DNA from: Linanthus parryae
Taxonomy: Eukaryota; Streptophyta; Magnoliopsida; Ericales; Polemoniaceae
Assembly (NCBI GenBank): GCA_023055425.1
Contig: JALGPY010000001.1
Coordinates: 109,411,057-109,475,056 of the forward strand
Length of the DNA stretch: 64,000 bases
Direction: 5' to 3'
The notes below the pieces were generated by a model. It did not search any database. It had not been told where the DNA came from and was given only the letters and a program-made list of their open reading frames with translations. Every line of letters begins with the position of its first letter. Position 1 is the first letter of the stretch. The position numbers and the translations under genes are program-made. This document shows positions 44,892 to 57,046 of the stretch, piece after piece.

Positions 44892-45414
44892 ATTTGCAAC
44901 GAAGGGGCTAAACCGAATTCTAGTAGTTCTAGAATATGGCCTTTAGGTAGTTGAAAAGGATTTGTTGGACTATATAAATGATGCTCCTTCCTTCCTTCTC
45001 AAACTTATGACTCTATCACACTATTGTTCATAACTTGAGTGGGAGAAAACAAAAGGACAGAGAGCAAGCAACAAGAGGGCCGAACCGACCCCTTGCGCCG
45101 CCCCGTCCGCGTCGGCCAACAAAGGAGGCCGAAACCTCCTTGTTGCCTCGTGCTATGTGATTTCTTATTCCTCTTCCTCCGGTCCAAGCTAGCACAAAGG
45201 CAAAAGAAGATCTAGATCTCAACTCTAGGCGTGGATCAACCGTAGAGACGTGACACAATTCACGTTACAAGTCATCATAGGAGAATTCCTAAGGTGTGTA
45301 ACATGATTCTTCATTTACCATTGTTATGCTTCTCTTCATGTGATCCTTGGAGGGTATTGAATGGATAAATTATATTTTTTTGCTGCGTATCCATGATCAA
45401 AACCCTACACCTTC

Positions 45415-46970
45415 CTGCGCTGGCTGTAACACCCCTGATTTTAAGAAGAACCAGAGACCGGGAGGTGCCCTCCGTACAAGGGATTTTACCCTTTCATACA
45501 AGGAGTGGTAAGAACAAACAATTGAAAAGATACATCCAACTACTGATTTATATTATAACAGTTAACAGTGTTCATGGATGAGTCCAAACTGGACAACAAA
45601 CCTAACAAAAGATATATTATCTACTACTGTTTGCATGAAAGAGTGATCGTGATCCCAGTGCGTTACCTCAAGCAACCAATCATATACATGCGGGGGAATT
45701 AAAAGAACACAAGGACGCAATTTTTTGAGTATCAGTAAAAATGAGTGAATAAACAACTTAGCATGTAAAAACAGAGTATACAAGACATGTTACGGGGTTA
45801 TTGTCCAAAAGAGTTTGACTTGTTTCATATTATAAGTGAGAATGTGCGAGTTAAAAACTTTAAACATTTTCAACATCATAAATATTGAATATCAGAGTGC
45901 GAGAATCAGAGTTTGCTTATCAACGGAGTTCATTTGAGCTACTATTACACAAGTAGGCAATCCATTTACCGAGATAGTCATAAGTTTCTGAAAGTGGAAT
46001 GTTTTCATAATATAGATATTTCACAAGTAACATGCCCATCAGAACACGAATTACAAATAACTGATTCCATATTTATAGACAAAACAGTCAGATTATTAAT
46101 TCGCAGTAACCAAGGGAGACCAAAATAAATAGTAATATGCATTTTAGGGACTTGATGCCCAAGAATGTCATGAACTGAAGTAAAGGATTTTAGGGACCTG
46201 CTGCCCAGAGAAGTCATTGCCCTGAAATAAGGATTTTAGGGACCTGATGCCCAGGGCATTCATTGCCCCGATAAAAATATTTTAGGCAACTGATGCCCAG
46301 GGAAGTCATTGCCCCGATATAAGGGTTTCTGGGAGTTAATACCCAAGGAAGTCATGCCTCGAAGTACGAATATGTGGGACTTAATACCCAAGGAATTCAT
46401 GCCCCGAAACGATATCAAACCCCTGGTTCGTGTACATGCGATTCTTTCACTTTACGTTATTGATGGATTCTGACTTAGCATGACATGAAAAATGAGTTTG
46501 TTGATGTGAATAAGAGTAGTAGATTGATGATTAAAAATCAATTACGGCACTTTTGACAAATAGAGAATGAAGTACACAAATTAATTTCAAATAAGCAAGT
46601 AGATCACATTAAAGAACTTGCAACGAAGCTAAGCATGAATACTCACACAAAGAAAGAACAAGGAAAATCAGGCTAAACATGTAGATTCACCGTGAAAGCC
46701 GAAGATACGCTAGAAAATCTTTACTCGTACACTACTCAGGTTCTTCGAAGTCAGACTGTACAAACAAACACATATAGTCCTAATTACAAGCAAGTTCGAT
46801 AAAAAAAATATAGAACGATGCACGTGCCCTAGATTATATGAAATTGATATCCCTAATCGGATTCCCAAAGTAAATTTTAAACCCCTAATCGTTTAAGGAA
46901 ATAAATTCTTCATTGATAACAAGTCGCAATCCCCAAATCGACTAGTAAAGTTAAAGAATCAAATTACCCA
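45415..46970 (-). repeat. Gypsy LTR-like relic with a ~47-bp tandem repeat
   Basis: The left edge TGTAACACCCC (45425) is typical of the 3' end of some chromovirus-type LTRs read in reverse. At 46141-46400 a unit of about 47 bases (TTTTAGGGACCTGATGCCCAGG and on) occurs about six times. No right edge or target duplication was found. No gene is seen. Confidence 0.45.
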
Positions 46971-47431
46971 TCTATGCCATAAAACAACATAGTTTGACTT
47001 TGAAATAACTTTTCAGCCTTTATATTAAATCAATCATAGCCTCTAGATCTCACATACCACCCACTTATAGTTAGAATTCCCAAAATCTTAGGGATGGTTT
47101 TAAAACCCATGTTTTTATCATTTTTAGAACTCCATTATATGTAGAAACAACTACCCACAACTTGGAAAGTTACCCTCGAGAAAAGTAGTCAAATTAAAGG
47201 CTAATAACCATACATATTTTTCATGTAATAATCATACATATTTTCAAAATTGATTAAGGGCTAATAACCGTCGAAGAATAGAATCAATTTTCACTTGTAC
47301 TTTTGTTCATAGTCGGATTAATTTTTCCATCTTTCTTCGGGTGCTCTATAATTGGTGAAACATTGTAATCTTTTTTCTTTAGGGGGGGGGGGGGGGGGGG
47401 GTTACTATCCTCGGGCACGGGCTTTCCCTAG
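46971..47431 (+). mobile_element. Non-autonomous Helitron, 461 bp
   Basis: It starts TCTATGCCATAAAAC after a host A and ends with TCCTCGGGCACGGGCTTTCC and CTAG before a host T. Its 5' half (GTTTGACTTTGAAATAACTTTTC, ACCACCCACTTA) is clearly related to the element at 12493-12807 read on its minus strand. A 20-base poly-G run sits at 47382-47401 near the 3' hairpin. Confidence 0.65.
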
Positions 47432-47562
47432 TTTATTAATAAAAACAAACGAGTAACAAATAATTTAAAGAAATGATTTTGACACTAAATAATCAAAACA
47501 TGTCGAAACATTATTGAAGTAAGAAAGTGTTATTTGAAACTATTTACAACTCTAATAACAAA

Positions 47563-48747
47563 GGGTCAATTACATATGAACCACTTCCAGTTTGGGGTAA
47601 TAATCCATTTACCACCCCGGCTTTCAAAATGCTCTTATTACCACCTCCAGTTGCTTTTTGCAAACAATCAACAACTAGAGTAAAATTTCCGTTAAATTAG
47701 TAACTGTGTCAGGGGTATAATCGTCCGTACGAAAATAAATCCATTATAAGATTTCAAAAATAATAAAAAAGGGCAAAAATAAAAAAAAAAAAAAAAAAGA
47801 AAAGATTAGGCAAGAAGATAGAAAAGAAAGAATTGTGAAACAGATAGATTCATAGAAGGAAACGGAGTGAGACATATCAAATCGGAAGAAGGGATGAGAG
47901 GAAGAGGAAAAAATGAAGGGGAAGAGTATCACACAGCCAACCCTCATAGTCCCAGCCTCTCTCTCGATGAACTGAACTTACTAGATCGGAAAGTTCTCTT
48001 CTTCTTTCTTCTCCTTTCTCCATCTTTGACGATGTCGGTTCTCTCTCTCTCTCTCCCCTTTCCCTTTCGAATTCGATCTTCTCGGTTTGGCAGAATTGGG
48101 TTTGGGATGGGGGATGGATTCGAGAAAGATTGGTGTCGGGTTTAGGGTTTTCAGTCGATTTGGGAATTTTCGTGTCCAGAATTGGTATTTTGAAAGTCAA
48201 AATCTATGTTTTTCTTTGTGGCTGTTTCGATTTAGGTACCATGGTGTTTTGAATCGGGGTTGTGGGTGTTTTGTTTTAGTTTCAATTTCCGAAATTTTTG
48301 TATGAAAATTTGAGTTCGTCTGGGTTTTATTTGGTGATGGTGAAGGGTATCGGAATTAGGATTTTTGGTGCAAGTAACAGTGGTTAGAGCGGGGTGGTGG
48401 TGGTGGTGGTAGTGGTCGTCTGATTCTGCGTTTGGGGTGGCTGTGTTTGTGGTGGTTACCAGAATCTGGGTTTGTGCCGGCGGTATTGGTGGTGCTGTGG
48501 CAGAGAAGGTGTTGTGTTCTTCATTTTTAATTCTTTTTCCCAGAATGTTATTCATGTTCATATTTTATGGTTTGGACTAATTTGCCCCTAAAACGCCGTC
48601 AACTAACGGAAAAAAATGGATGGAAATTATTCCAGTTGTTGATTGTTTGCAAAAAGCAACTGGGGGTGGTAACAAGAGCTTTTTGAAAGTGGGAGTGGTA
48701 AGTGGATTATTACCTCAAACTGGAGGTGGCTAATATGTAATTGACCC
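47563..48747. mobile_element. MULE with long terminal inverted repeats, 1185 bp (possible Pack-MULE)
   Basis: The ends are long inverted repeats of about 120 bp (GGGTCAATTAC...GCAAACAATCAACAACT and its complement). The 9-bp duplication AATAACAAA flanks them (47554-47562 and 48748-48756), as in Mutator-like elements. The interior (about 47860-48560) is much richer in GC and pyrimidine tracts than the flanks and resembles a host 5' UTR plus first exon/intron. No transposase is present. Overlapping frames give no recognised protein. Confidence 0.82.
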
Positions 48748-48756
48748 AATAACAAA

Positions 48757-50535
48757 TAATGGCAATTATAAAAAAATTGAATTCTCATTAAAGAACTAAA
48801 TGAATAAATCTTAAAATTATAAAATATGTATTTTAATTAAATAAATAATTTCATAATATTTCATACTCATTATTTAATTTACAAACAATTTATTTTTTTT
48901 ACCAAAAAAATTATTTATTCACTATTTATTTATTTATTTATTTGTATATTTACAAACAATTTATTTTACTTTAATAAGGACAATATTTAATTATACAAAT
49001 CCATTTGTTAGTAAAAAAAGATAATATTGATATGGGTAATTTACACTTTGCACCCTATGAAGATGGTAATTAGGCAATCTGTACCCCTACTGTTCATCGT
49101 TTGACAAAAGACACCCCTATTTTGGACGGAAAGAGACGGACATGGACGGAACTGACTACTTTACCCTTCACACATCATCAATATTAGGGTAATTTACATT
49201 TATTACCCCTCTGTTTTGGTAAATCAGTACTAGACACCCTCACTATTTGTCAATTGACAAGACACACGCTTATTTTGGACAATCCATGATGGAAAGGGAA
49301 AAATATTTATTTACCCTTTTATTTTGTGTAATTTTTATCCCCCAAGTTGCTGTTAGTGTGAAAAGATAAACATATTGCTGGCTTGATTACTCCTCCTCCT
49401 CCTTCTCTCTTCATATTGTCATCAATCTCACCATCTCTATTGTTCTCTCAATTATTCTTATAACACTCCCACTCAGACCTGGAGGTCTACCAGAAGACCC
49501 CCAAACTCATGGGGGTGTCCTCCGCTAAGGCACGTGAATGCCCCAGCAAGGAGTAAAACTCTAACGGTTCTGTTACGAGACAGAATTAAAGAAACTGAAA
49601 CTTAAATCAAACTTACTATTGTACTTAGGTGAACTTTTAAGTGATAGATTGTATTCCCCGATTTCCACGTACTCACCTGAAAATATAGAAATTAGAAAAT
49701 ATGTCAAGTAGTGCGGTACTAAGAAAATAATATAAATAGATTTCGTAATGATTCAACTTTAAAACTTACAGACGCTCAAGCCATAACCCTGTCACATATA
49801 ACCCAGATAGAGTACCAGTAATTGATAACTCAATAAATCTGCAATCATCCATAATCAGCCCAACCATACCAGCCTTATACGGAGGATCCCAAATCCCACA
49901 ACCCGGAGGGTCGTGAATACCAGATTCACTTCCGACAAGGAAGGCAAATAAATCCACCAAGACAAACTAGACCTTAAGTGTGAACACCCCCTACTGGACA
50001 TTAGTCCAGAGAGTAGCACTAGTTGCCGAAGACAAATCCCAGTTGTCCGAAGACCACACAATCTCCAAAGACAATTTCCAGTTGTCCGAAGATAACACAA
50101 CGTCCGAAGACGATTTCCAGTTGTCCGAAGACAACACAACGTCCGAAGAAGATCACACCACCACATATCACAACTTGTAACCATACTATTCATATAAGTG
50201 ATATCAGCTTAGAGGAACACATGCAATAGAACAAGCATACATATGCATACCTGATATCCGTCCTAGTTTCCTTATCAGAACAACTGATTTCATAATTCAA
50301 CAATCAATATTCCATTCCAGCATCCATGCTATCATCACTTGTTTTCTAAGTGAGGAAAAATTCATATGCAAATATCATGTTGACTGCCCAAAAATTTACT
50401 ATTTTACCCCTATTGACCCAGTCTCTTCATTACAGCCTTTGACTATGCCGGTAACCCTTACAATGATACTTAATGAAGTTTATAAACGTGCAAATATGAT
50501 TCATGTCTCCTCCTTATATACTCTGTATTAAATTA
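48757..50535. repeat. Intergenic with tandem MULE-like ends and a gypsy LTR relic
   Basis: At 49037 and 49188 two direct copies of a terminal-repeat-like sequence (GGGTAATTTACA..TT, then ACCCCT and TTTTGGAC) lie about 150 bp apart. From about 49460 (TAACACTCCC) an LTR-like stretch begins and includes a 39-bp tandem repeat with about four copies (CAGTTGTCCGAAGA starting at 50040, 50079 and 50118, with a decayed copy near 50001). No gene is supported. Confidence 0.45.
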
Positions 50536-51435
50536 CTAGAAAATAACCCGTGCCCGTAGTGCACTATAGATACAATCACATAAATTGAAAGGAGATATAA
50601 TTGGATTTATATTAAAAATAATAAATAAATCAAAATTTTAAATGAGAATTTTTTTAAATGCAATTTTAAATAGTTCCTACAAAAATACAATTTAAGTAAG
50701 ATTTCATATTTGATATATACTTAATTATTTATATATACAATATGTGTAAAGAAATAAATGGAGACTATGTTTGAATAATTAGTTAGTAAAAGATTTTTTT
50801 GTCAAAAAAAAATAAAGATTTTCTTAAGATACTTTATGTGTCTTATCACTTACTCGTGGTTGATCAAGAATGAAAACAAAACTATTATTGTTATGATCAA
50901 TTGGATCAAATAATAATTGAAGTAGAAAAGAAAAGAAAAAGATCCATAAATACTATGAACATGCAAGGCAAACACAACATACAAAAGCAACATGCTGATT
51001 TCTACTTTGTAAGAGATTGCAAAGAAACCATGGACAACAGGTAGAAATATACGAAGAATGGGATCCTTCATGCCTCACAAACTCTTGGTCCATCGTCTTG
51101 TTTAAGAAGAGTACTCCTAGGAATTTTTTATAGAAGAGAAAGAAAGAGGTGATTAATTTTCTTTTCAAATTTAAAAGAGGTGTTTTGGATAAGGAGATAA
51201 GTTCAACAAATTAGATCTTCATTTACTACAAAAATAATTTTTTGATCCTTATTAGCATTATCTGACTCAAATATATAGTTAATTACTTATTACAAAATAT
51301 ATATCTTCTTTAAAAAGAAAATATATATCTTAATCAACGGATCAAAATGTCTCAAGACATTTTTAGCTATTGAACGGTTAGGATCTTCTCATCAACACTT
51401 TTGGAGGGAAACACCTAGCTGATTTATTATATAGA
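50536..51435 (-). mobile_element. Helitron-like element, 900 bp
   Basis: On the minus strand it starts TCTATATAATAAATCAG after a host A (51436 is T on plus). It ends with a hairpin-capable GTGCACTACGGGCAC, then GGGTTATTTT and CTAG before T. Termini and insertion between A and T fit Helitrons. It has no RepHel helicase, so it is non-autonomous. Its interior is AT-rich. Confidence 0.6.
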
Positions 51436-53720
51436 TATATTTCTCTTAATTGTATTTAGGTCCCTGCAATTCAGCAAAACTACTAAAAGCCTAGTTAACT
51501 TCAACCCAGATAGGTGTAGAGTAGCACCAAATGTTATGATACTGATACGAAGACATAAGGTCATGCCCAGAGATATGATTTGACTGTTTAATTCAAATTA
51601 TTGTAAAATTACCAATTTGCCCTTCCTATAAAGCTCAGTCAAACTAGGGCTTCCGGTAAGTCAAACTTGGTAAAACCTTGCCCTTGGACTTGAAACATTA
51701 TTCTCAACAACTTCCCCGAAGGTCGTTTTGGTTAATTAAGTCGTCTGACAAGTCAAGTCAGAAAATCAACGTTAGGAGAAAATCTTCTTAATTTGTCAAC
51801 GAGCTTTACAATCAGTTTCTGGTCAATTGAGAAAGAATATTTGGAATCGGAGATATGGTCTTGTAGATTGATGTACCAGGTTTCCGAAATATATTTGATC
51901 TCTTCCAGATATAAAATACACAAGGAGATAAGTTTAGTCAACGTTGGATGGAATCATTGACTATAACTTAGATTATTTTAGAGAATTTTCATTATTTCAT
52001 AGCAGTTACATTGCGCTAGATGTTTGAGAAATCTATTGGAAAAATGGAAAATTCTTCTCTAGAAATGATTTGAAGTATTATCCACCAGCTTCTCATAGAT
52101 TAAAGCAGGACAATATTTAAATAAATATTCAAGGCGTTAAGATCATTAGAAAACCAGAAAACCGTAAGTTGACGAGGAATATTTGACACCTATAAATATT
52201 TTGAAAGAAGCTCAAAACATAAGTTGAGCATAGCAACTTCAAAGATGATTTTGGGTTGCTTGTAGGCTGAAGTAGAAGACCAGTTTCATATGAAACCTGT
52301 AATATTAACATAAAAGCACAACCAGATCTAGTTTCCAAGCTAACTGATCATATATTGATCATAGTATCCGAAATAAAAGTTGACAGAAAGTTATATCATT
52401 GTCGCCAGCCTAGCTTCATCAACATTTTGCATTAGCTTTGCGCCCAAATTCAGGGTACTTAGGAATGGATTCAAACTTTCCAGCCACCATGAATCTAACA
52501 GCCATAAGTAACAAGCTTATACAGGTTAAATCACAACCCCTAACCATCAGGTTTATGAAGGAGAAACAGTCTGTAAGTTGGCATAAAATTCTCAGGGTGT
52601 GAACAGCCCAGTTTCACTAACAACTTTGTAGAAGTTTAGGAGAGACTAACAGATGTTTAGAGCTCAAATCAATTCATGGAATCAACGTGAAGATTGCAGC
52701 CTTATAGGTGGTGAGTACACCGCAACAAAGAACACATAATTTGGCCAAGAATCAGAGAAATTATGGAGGCCTCAAGTTGTCTGAAAATTGCAAGATAGTT
52801 CTTAACAGAACAAGAACTCAGGTTTGATTCAATATTGAGGGACATAGAGACTGATTCATACCAAAAGATCGATATGGGAGATGAAGTACTGTATGCATTG
52901 AAAAACCATCACCCAATAGATTGACATTCTGATGCCCAGAGAGACAGTTACGACCTCAAGAACATGCCTATGTGACCCGCCGCAAAGTGAAGAACAACGA
53001 ATCAATGCAGGCTTAAAATCAAATTATGGGCATGTTTGAGTGTTTCTAATGACTTCACAGAGTATCAAGGCTCATGTACGAGCTATTTTCAGAAGAGAAT
53101 ACGCAAGAATAAAGTTCTTACCAGCTCCCCGTCGCTAATTGAGTTTGCGGGCGCCCTCCCACTCCCGTTTTCGGCGAACCTGATGGGTTTTGGGTTGGCT
53201 TTACATGTTACCCGAGTTTTAGAGACCAAAAGGGAGCATTTGGAACTGAAAGTGATTGAAAAGAACAAGGTTACCGAACCTTGCCGGTGAACCCAAGCAG
53301 TTTCCGGCGACGTTCAGCCCAGCAACCGGTGACTGTGACGATTTCTTGCGTCTGGGTACTCCAAATCGGTATCAATGGTTTGCCTTGGAAGGAGGAAATT
53401 TGGTCCTGGAGTACTTGTTAAAAGGCAAACCTTTCACCTGCCAAATTCAACAGGTGATTTATTGAGGTGAATACGAGCTATGAAGGAGGAACTGACGGGA
53501 ATCCAAGCTAGAGCTCATCACTTGCAAAATCGATTTGTCAATTCGCGGCTACTTATTTCCCGAAACTGTTTGGGGGCTTTCTCTTTCAGGTGCTGAAAAA
53601 CTTCCAGCCGTAGCAGCTTTGGAAGAGACCCATGTTTATTGTTTAAGGGTGTGGTGGAGTTGGAGGGAAAACACGTTTGAAGTGTTTGAATAAGATCACG
53701 GAGATGGATGAGCAATTCTT
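51436..53720. other. Intergenic, probable LTR retrotransposon remains
   Basis: No coding region is supported. GC-rich patches with CCGGCGA-type words (about 53120-53420) and the general texture resemble LTR or leader sequence of gypsy elements, but no termini were found. Confidence 0.3.
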
Positions 53721-53721
53721 A

Positions 53722-53938
53722 GGTGCTCATAGAGCAAATCACGCGTGGTGCTCTATTCCACTCACATGTTGACATCTACACTAGAAGTGGGGTGAGTGGG
53801 AGAGAGAAAATAGCCATGTAGGAATCTATTTTTTTTCTATAACCTATAGAGGTAGTGATTAACCCTAGCGGGTATAGGTGTCAGTTACTGAATGGTGTAA
53901 AGCACCACATGTCATGCTGATGTGGTGCTCTTAGAGCA
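53722..53938. mobile_element. Small MITE-like element
   Basis: The left (AGAGCAAATCACGCGTGGTGCT) and right (complement AGAGCACCACATCAGCATGA, GTGGTGCTTTA) ends are imperfect inverted repeats of about 40 bases. The word GGTGCTCwTAGAGCAA also occurs directly at both edges (53722 and 53923). The exact ends and target duplication are unclear. Confidence 0.4.
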
Positions 53939-54894
53939 ACTAAAAATTTCTCAAGATGGAGATGGTTGTGGGGTTTTAATAAACTAGAGCGAGATGGGTG
54001 AGTCATCTGTATGGAAATTCAGGTGTTGCCACATGTCCATGTGAGGTGGCATAGTTATAGAGTGTTAATGCATGGTTGCACCTACATTGTGGTTCAAATG
54101 TAATTTTTTAAACTTTAGGGTAATTATTATAATTATGATTTCATTTAATTTTCTGAAAAATTTCACTATGGCCGCATCATTTAGGCTATTCTAAAAAGTA
54201 CCCCAACAATCTCCAGTAAACTCTTAGTTGGTCAAATTTTCAGTTTGAGATCTATTTTGATAAATTATAATTCAACCTAAATTTGTTTGAAATTGCAAAT
54301 TGCCCCCACCATGACTTGTAATCACATTCCAGAGTATACATCACCAGTATCTAGATCAATTTGCAGTACTATCCCAAATAGAGAAGTCAGACATAAGTAG
54401 TTATACTTTTACCACCCCCCCCCCCCCCCAAGATGTTGAATTATTGTAGTAAAACCCTTAGTAATTTTCAGGGTGTTACAATTCTCTCTGACCCAAACCA
54501 AATCAAAATCCAGATTGAACATAAACCATTGACCAAACCCAATCGAGCCATGTAGAACGCCGTCCAAACAATGGGAATATTCTCTTTGTCGTCGGTCGCC
54601 ATCTTGATTGGTTGATGAATTTGCTCTGTTTTTCACAGATGGTTTTAGGAAAAAGTCGGTAACTTGAGAAACCAAGCAGCCAGTTTCTTTGCAAACTTAG
54701 TCACCATTACAACAATAGAGCAAACCCTCTTGACTGCCAATCAACTGTCAAACTCCATCGACGACCCGAAAACCCCAGCCTTAACAACCACCACCACTCC
54801 CCAACCTCGCCACCCCTAACCTGCTGGATATTTGCTCATCTAAAATATTTACTTTTAATTTCTCAAATCTTTTGCCTCGATAATCGGGGATTTA
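53939..54894. other. Intergenic, no gene seen
   Basis: AT-rich DNA with a 15-base poly-C run at 54415-54429. The word CAGGGTGTTACA (about 54469-54480) looks like the 3' end of a gypsy LTR, without a matching 5' end. Confidence 0.35.
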
Positions 54895-55452
54895 GAGCAA
54901 CTCCAAGAGATAGAGGATAAAAATTTGTCCTTGGACGAAATTTGGTCCTGGAGCAAAATTTGCTCCTCCACTTTGTTGCTTGAGCTCCAACAGTGAGGAG
55001 TAAAAATTGTCCTTAGACCAAATTATTGTATTTTATTACTTTTTGTAATTATATTTTATTAACTATTCTTAAGTAACTAAGTAATATTTATTTAAAAAAA
55101 TTGTATGTAACTAATATACTATTTTAATCATTTACTTAAAATACTGATTTAAAAAAAATTGTTTTTTTATCATTATTTCCATCAGCTATTTTCCAACGGT
55201 CATATTTCAATACATATTTCTAAGACCATTTCATCTTTTTTATGTTTGAAATTGAGGGTGGAATCAATTTTTGGATTAAAAATCAGTTTTTTATGTTTTG
55301 CTCCTATGAAAAGTAAGTTTCAGGTTTTGTCCTCCATTTCATTGTCCTTGGTTTTGCTCCAGCAGATGGTCCTTCTGCTGGAGCTGTGTTTTCCCTGATG
55401 TGGAGCATTTTTAGGTCCAAATGGTGGTCTGCTCCTTTTGTTGGAGTTGCTC
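54895..55452. mobile_element. Harbinger-type MITE, 558 bp
   Basis: The ends GAGCAACTCCAA and TTGGAGTTGCTC are perfect 12-bp inverted repeats. TTA flanks both sides (54892-54894 and 55453-55455), the typical PIF/Harbinger duplication. No transposase frame. Confidence 0.8.
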
Positions 55453-55554
55453 TTACAAATATTATTCAATTGAACGAGAAGTTAAGGGTTGAAATGGGCC
55501 TTCCAAAAAAAAAGGTTAAAATGAGACATTAAATGTTGAGGAAGTAGTACATAG

Positions 55555-56975
55555 TGTAGGGTTTTGATTCATGGATGCGCAACGGAAACAATAATTAATC
55601 ATGCAAAACCCTCCAAGGATCACAAGTCAAGAGACATAACGATGGTAAAGGAAGAAATCAATTAACACAACTTAGGGTTCTCCTTTGATGACTTCAAACG
55701 CGAATTGTGTCACGTTCTCTATAGTTGATCCACGCCTAGAGTTGATTTCTAGATCTCCCACTCCTTGGTGCTAGCCCGGAAAGAGGAAGAGGAAAAAGAA
55801 TCACGCAAAACGAGACGAACCAAAGGAGGTTCGGCCTCGTTTGGGGCCGACGGGGACGGGCGGCGGGCTAGGGGCGGCGAGCTCCTCTAGCTTGCTTGCT
55901 CTCTCCTTTTGTTCTCTCCCACTCAAGTTATGATCAATTATGAACATAAGTGTGGTAAGGAAGGAAGGAAGGTCATTTATATAGTCCAACAAATCCTTGC
56001 CAACTACCTAAAGGACTTATTCTAGTCCAACTAGAATTCAACTTAGTCCCTTCCTTGCAAATTAGTCCCTACTAAGTTTGCAAGGTTTTGCAAAGTGATC
56101 CTTCAAATTAATTAATACAATTAATTAATTCTCAAATCTAGTTCAACTCTATCTAGCGTGTGACCCCATAGGTTCTATCTAGTTGGTAGCAACTATTTTC
56201 TAATATGGAGCGGTTTCTAGCAAAACATCCATTCTAGCCAACTAATAGAATAGTCATCATGACAACCTTTGTACAAGTAATTGTCTCATCCCTTTGTCTC
56301 GATATCCGGATTGAACACGAGACATACAAGTCACACTCGTATATCCAATCCACAGTTTCTCGATCCATGGGAATAGCATTATTCGTGCAAATAACATCAA
56401 AATCCCATATTGATTTATTTGAGTCTGGCCAGACATTCTATAAGCACTATCCCTCGAGTGGCCTAGGATATTTACTCCGTTATGTGGGAGGGACAAATTC
56501 TATCTATGTCCACTACGATCTCTAAGCTTGCTTCTTATTGTATCCAGTACACGCCTTTATAACTACCCAGTTACGGTGTAGCGTTTGACGCTACCAAAAT
56601 CACAATAATCCACAACTAGAATATCTAGTGACTTCAAGTCTAAGGATAACAATACCATTGCACCGCGAGAAGCACTTGTGACTTAACATAACGTGTATGT
56701 AGCCTTATCGTAGATGGGTCAATCCAGTGCGTCATTACCCTTAATGCACACCTATGTGTTGGATCATGATATCTCCATATTAATCCAACCCCATACTAGT
56801 CTATAGATGATTGTCCCATTAATCATTATACTGGACTAGGGATATTTAAGATAAACAACACAATTTTAAATCAAAGGAATTCATTATATTAAATATCCAA
56901 TAAATAATAAATGAATTTCTAGCCACAAATAAATTCATTCTAAACTAGATTGCCTCTAGGGCATCTATTCCAACA
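55555..56975 (-). repeat. 3' LTR of the minus-strand copia element
   Basis: Read on the minus strand it starts TGTTGGAATAG and ends ACCCTACA at 55555, 1421 bp. It aligns with the LTRs at 41916 and 58557. The TATA box lies near 55976-55985 (minus). Confidence 0.88.
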
Positions 56976-57046
56976 GTCTCCCACTTGCACTAGAGGCAAT
57001 CTGGCGCATCTCTTATGCCCATACTCCTAGTTTGCCGTTCATGCTT

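Larger units (their letters stand above)
28450..45409 (+). mobile_element. Ty1/copia element with nested insertions
   Basis: A single copia insertion defined by the 5-bp duplication CCTTC on both sides (28445-28449 and 45410-45414). The order is: truncated 5' LTR 28450-29460, pol fragments 29461-29700 and 30121-31483, a MITE at 29701-30120, foreign (viral) DNA 31484-40631, pol continued 40632-41880, and 3' LTR 41916-45409 interrupted by a gypsy solo LTR. The family is the same as the open element at 58557-64000, which serves as the reference. A deletion removed the LTR tail, PBS, gag and protease. Confidence 0.88.
41916..45409 (+). repeat. 3' LTR of the nested copia element, interrupted
   Basis: It starts TGTTGGAATAG and ends CCCTACA. 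The parts 41916-42830 and 44897-45409 (with ATTTG repeated at the break) align with the uninterrupted LTR at 58557-59981. Its length without the insertion is about 1.43 kb. The TATA box lies in the second part (about 44968-44980). Confidence 0.88.

Noticed and set aside
55801..55992. 63-codon frame in the copia LTR (and equivalents near 45005 and 59572)
   Set aside because: The same LTR region in three copies gives different, non-conserved frames; it is leader/LTR sequence.
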